From NCBI GenBank assembly GCA_029866005.1, contig JARXAE010000023.1:1-64000 (forward strand): a stretch of DNA of 64,000 nt, given 5' to 3'. This document shows, one piece after another, positions 61,509 through 64,000 of the stretch (position 1 is its first letter; each line of letters begins with the position of its first letter). The DNA is from Fimbriimonas sp. (GTDB taxonomy: Bacteria > Armatimonadota > Fimbriimonadia > Fimbriimonadales > Fimbriimonadaceae). The notes under the pieces were generated by a model. It saw only the letters and a program-made list of their open reading frames with translations, did not search any database and was not told where the DNA came from. A program made the position numbers and the translations under genes.

Positions 61509-62692
61509 GGAACGTCATCATTGTCTGCGACGGTGCCGGCCCAACGGGTGGCACCGAACGCGTAGCTATCACTTCTGCGCTAGGCCTCCAGCAGAGAGGC
61601 TTCAATGTCACCTACTTTGCTGGCGAACCAATCTCAACACCTGAACTCGACGATATAAACTGCGTCACGCTAAATCTGGCAGATGCCTACAACTCCTCCA
61701 AAGCCGAAGTCCTCAAAAGATTCGTTTGGAACCCTGACGCTGCCACTACCTTTGGCAAATTGCTCAACCAATACTCGCCGACGGACACGGTTATACACGT
61801 CCATGCTTTCCGCCGGATCCTTAGCGGAGCAGTCATAAAAGAAGCTAAGCGCCAGGGATTCAAACTGGTCTTTACACTCCATGACTTTGGCCTGGTCTGT
61901 CCTAACACAACCCTTTATATCGCGCCAAAGAACGAAATCTGCCACCACAAGCCTCTCTCCTTCGCCTGCAAAACCTGCCAGTGCACTCACAAAGGTTGGC
62001 CGATGAAGATCATGCAAACCGCCCGAGGTTCAAAAATCGCTCGCGAGAAAATCGCCCAAGACTTTGACCACTTTATTTACGTCAGCGAGTTCAGCCGAAA
62101 GATCATCGAGCCTCATCTTCCCAAATCAACACCCTCAACAACAATCTACAACCCAGTTTCCTCAGAGCAACAACCCATCACCACGCAACGAGGAGATGCA
62201 TTCACCTATGTGGGCCGCCTATCCCAAGAAAAGGGCGTTGTCGGATTCGCAAAAGCCGCCCGGATTGCCGACGTGAAGTGCCAATTCATTGGCGATGGCC
62301 CAGAGAGAGAAGCAATCCTCGCCGCAAATCCCACGGCGATCCTCACAGGCTGGCTTACGCACAGTGAAGTTCAAGCCAAAATAGGCCAAAGCCGAGCCCT
62401 CGTCATGCCCTCTCTTTGGTACGAAACCGCTGGACTAGCCGTCATTGAAGCCGTAGCCCAAGGGATCCCTGCGATCGTCGCCAAGAACTGCGCCTCCACC
62501 GAATACGTTGAACACGGAAAAACAGGTGTCCACTATCAAGGTGAGAAAGAGCTTGCCACGATCCTAACCGCAATGACCCAAGAGCGTGCTACAGAACTCG
62601 GAGCAGCAGCATACGATCAATATTGGCAGACCCCATTAACAACAAAAAAACACCTGGATCAACTGATCCAGGTGTATCAGAACCTCGTTTAG
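61505..62692 (+). CDS. Glycosyltransferase family 4
   Basis: Product of 395 aa from ATG 61505 (MRNVIIVCDGAGPTGGTERVAI), ATGA overlap with ugd. GT-B fold: N-domain with HVHAFRRILSGAVIKEAKRQG, FTLHDFGLVCPNTTLYI and a Cys pair CKTCQC; C-domain with YVGRLSQEKGVVGFAKAA, CQFIGDGPEREAILAA and the nucleotide-sugar motif MPSLWYETAGLAVIEAVAQG. Its 3' end contains a hairpin used as gmd terminator on the opposite strand. Donor and acceptor unknown. Confidence 0.92.
   Translation: MRNVIIVCDGAGPTGGTERVAITSALGLQQRGFNVTYFAGEPISTPELDDINCVTLNLADAYNSSKAEVLKRFVWNPDAATTFGKLLNQYSPTDTVIHVHAFRRILSGAVIKEAKRQGFKLVFTLHDFGLVCPNTTLYIAPKNEICHHKPLSFACKTCQCTHKGWPMKIMQTARGSKIAREKIAQDFDHFIYVSEFSRKIIEPHLPKSTPSTTIYNPVSSEQQPITTQRGDAFTYVGRLSQEKGVVGFAKAARIADVKCQFIGDGPEREAILAANPTAILTGWLTHSEVQAKIGQSRALVMPSLWYETAGLAVIEAVAQGIPAIVAKNCASTEYVEHGKTGVHYQGEKELATILTAMTQERATELGAAAYDQYWQTPLTTKKHLDQLIQVYQNLV
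62641..62675 (-). terminator. Terminator of the gmd unit inside the 3' end of the GT4 gene
   Basis: On the minus strand, ACACCTGGATCA (62675-62664) pairs perfectly with TGATCCAGGTGT (62661-62650) around a short loop, and a T7 tract (62650-62644) follows. The element lies 14 nt after the gmd stop and within the last codons of the convergent glycosyltransferase gene, so it serves both coding and termination. Confidence 0.85.
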
Positions 62693-63723
62693 TTGCTAAC
62701 GAGTCCTTTCTCAGCTCGTTCGATATCCGCCTTCTGCATCGCCTCAACCAAGCCTTCGAAAGACATCTTTCGCTGCCATCCGAGGACGCTCTCTGCCTTC
62801 GCTGGATCACCGATAAGTAACTCGACCTCAGCTGGCCGATAGAATGCGGGATTAATCTTGACAATCGTTCGTCCCGTCTTCTTGTCAATTCCCAGTTCCT
62901 TCTCCGCTTCGCCTGTCCATTCGATCTCGAATCCGACATACTTTGCTGCGATCTCGACGAACTTTCGGACAGTGTGTGTCTCGTTGGTTGCCAATACGTA
63001 GTCGCCACCTTCGGGTTGCTGAAGCATTCGCCACATACCTTCGACGTAGTCTCCCGCAAAGCCCCAATCTCGCTTGGCGTCCATATTCCCCAGTTCCAGA
63101 ACAGCCTCGTGACCCCGAACCATATTTGCCAAGGTCGAAGTGATCTTTCGAGAAACAAATTCACGTCCTCGCAGGGGAGATTCGTGATTAAACAGAATTC
63201 CCGAAGAAGCGTGCATGTTATAAGACTCTCTGTAGTTCACCGTCATCCAGTGACCGAACAACTTAGCCACACCATAAGGCGAGCGGGGATAGAACGGCGT
63301 TGACTCCTTCTGGGGAATCTCTTGGACTTTGCCAAACATCTCCGAGGTCGATGCCTGATAGAAACGAGTCGCCGGGCTAAACTCACGGATCGACTCAAGA
63401 ATCCTAAGAACTGCCGTGCCGTCCGCATCTGCGGTATACATCGGCATCTCGAAGGAAGCAGCTACGAAACTTTGGGCAGCTAGGTTGAAAAACTCGTCCG
63501 GTTGAATCTTTCGAATCGTGCGAATAATATTGGTGTACTCACAGAGATCCATGGATACGTACTCGATCTCGTTTCGGACTCCCAATTCTTCGAGGCGCCA
63601 GAAGTTAGTGGACGCACTACGGCGCACGGCTCCGTAAACTTTGTAACCTTTCTCAAGGAGCAGTTTGGAAAGGTACGCCCCATCCTGCCCCGTAACGCCT
63701 GTAACAATTGCAACTTTCGACAT
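62689..63723 (-). CDS. gmd: GDP-mannose 4,6-dehydratase
   Basis: Product of 344 aa. SDR motif TGVTGQDGAYLSKLLLEKGYKVYG, catalytic YPRSPYGVAKLFGHW, substrate regions FNHESPLRGREFVSRKIT and WGFAGDYVEGMWRMLQ. It makes GDP-4-keto-6-deoxymannose, the precursor of GDP-fucose, GDP-rhamnose or similar. Preceded on the minus strand by a partial glycosyltransferase gene (6 nt). Confidence 0.96.
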   Translation of the reverse strand: MSKVAIVTGVTGQDGAYLSKLLLEKGYKVYGAVRRSASTNFWRLEELGVRNEIEYVSMDLCEYTNIIRTIRKIQPDEFFNLAAQSFVAASFEMPMYTADADGTAVLRILESIREFSPATRFYQASTSEMFGKVQEIPQKESTPFYPRSPYGVAKLFGHWMTVNYRESYNMHASSGILFNHESPLRGREFVSRKITSTLANMVRGHEAVLELGNMDAKRDWGFAGDYVEGMWRMLQQPEGGDYVLATNETHTVRKFVEIAAKYVGFEIEWTGEAEKELGIDKKTGRTIVKINPAFYRPAEVELLIGDPAKAESVLGWQRKMSFEGLVEAMQKADIERAEKGLVSN

Positions 63724-63729
63724 AGATCT

Positions 63730-64000
63730 CTATCTTCCTACCGTCAAACGAAAAACCTCGTGCAGATGGTCCACACTGGCTTCCCAAGTAAAGCGAGTCG
63801 CAAATTCCTTGCCACCCGCCGCCATTCGGCTTAATTCCGTCTCATTTCCTAAAGCATTTGCCAGGGCTTCCGAGATCGAATTCACATTCTCCGGATCGCA
63901 GTAGTAAGCCCATTCACCCGCAACTTCGGGCAACGAGCTCGTGCGGCTGGTCACCACTGGAGCCCCTGCAATCATTGCCTCAAGAACCGGAATCCCGAAT
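63730..64000 (-). CDS. Glycosyltransferase family 4, partial (C-terminal part only)
   Basis: The minus-strand frame runs off the right edge of the window; only the last 90 residues are present. The region FGIPVLEAMIAGAPVVTSRTSSLPEVAGEWAYYCDPENV (partially listed here) is the C-terminal nucleotide-sugar site of GT4 enzymes. The start codon and the N-terminal domain lie beyond 64000. It precedes gmd on the same strand with a 6-nt gap. Confidence 0.88.
   Translation of the reverse strand, partial: FGIPVLEAMIAGAPVVTSRTSSLPEVAGEWAYYCDPENVNSISEALANALGNETELSRMAAGGKEFATRFTWEASVDHLHEVFRLTVGR

Overview
The window reads as chromosomal DNA of a diderm, free-living, aerobic bacterium, most like the Armatimonadota (Fimbriimonas-type). 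This is inferred from protein character, not from a search. Clues are two large single-gene prepilin-like proteins with the N-terminal signature FTLIELLVVIAIIAILAAI followed by LFPVFAQAK, an exosortase/EpsI pair, apolipoprotein N-acyltransferase, several lipoproteins, and a respiratory complex I broken into separate gene clusters. Coding density is high. Genes commonly overlap by ATGA or TAATG, and GTG and TTG starts are frequent. No rRNA, tRNA, CRISPR array or insertion sequence was seen.

Layout. 0-5.8 kb: a partial LolA-like gene, then a co-directional run of membrane/exported proteins (multi-pass protein, DUF4129, DUF4350, small helical-repeat protein, GT-C-like polytopic protein). 5.8-12.4 kb: sdhC without sdhAB, enolase, a Wzm/Wzt polysaccharide exporter, ribokinase, pyroglutamyl peptidase and a TIM-barrel isomerase. 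12.4-20.1 kb: nuoHJKLM-X-N on the minus strand, where X is an unrecognised 169-aa gene. 20.1-31 kb: a YgiB/YgiC-like pair, ChaN-like protein, leuS, TPR protein, a large STN-domain protein with a 97-aa partner, RluD-type pseudouridine synthase and lnt. 31-36 kb: an AT-rich small gene, DinB-like protein, an MCC-type carboxyltransferase, mscL, and accD-accA. 36-39 kb: a phage portal/terminase pair without other phage genes. 39-40.1 kb: nuoB-nuoI. 40.1-41.1 kb: a gene-poor repeat-bearing stretch. 41.1-48.6 kb: a prepilin, CrtI-type desaturase, Old Yellow Enzyme homologue, a GNAT gene broken by one TAG, methyltransferase, mini-lipoprotein, group III truncated globin, argG and an AraC regulator. 48.7-51.1 kb: trpDCF. 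51.2-53.4 kb: nuoACD. 53.4-57.1 kb: an old tandem duplication carrying prepilin and lipoprotein genes, with a fossil of the nuoD 3' end at its second junction. 57.1-64 kb: EpsI/exosortase and an exopolysaccharide sugar cluster (UDP-xylose synthase, RmlC-like epimerase, UDP-glucose dehydrogenase, two glycosyltransferases, GDP-mannose dehydratase).

How the genes fit together. The eleven nuo genes (A, B, C, D, H, I, J, K, L, M, N) supply the membrane arm and connecting module of complex I; nuoE, F and G are not here. Ugd makes UDP-glucuronate, which the adjacent Uxs-type enzyme can decarboxylate to UDP-xylose. Gmd starts the GDP-fucose/GDP-rhamnose branch, and the GT4 enzymes and exosortase fit an envelope polysaccharide and surface-protein programme. 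AccA/AccD and the MCC-type subunit are carboxyltransferases whose biotin carboxylase partners lie elsewhere.

Most notable signals: the nuoD-tail/prepilin duplication with a conserved 5'-leader hairpin; the unknown gene inside the nuo operon; the isolated terminase-portal pair; a dispersed element found immediately 3' of two unrelated minus-strand genes; and a gmd terminator embedded in the coding end of the opposing glycosyltransferase gene.
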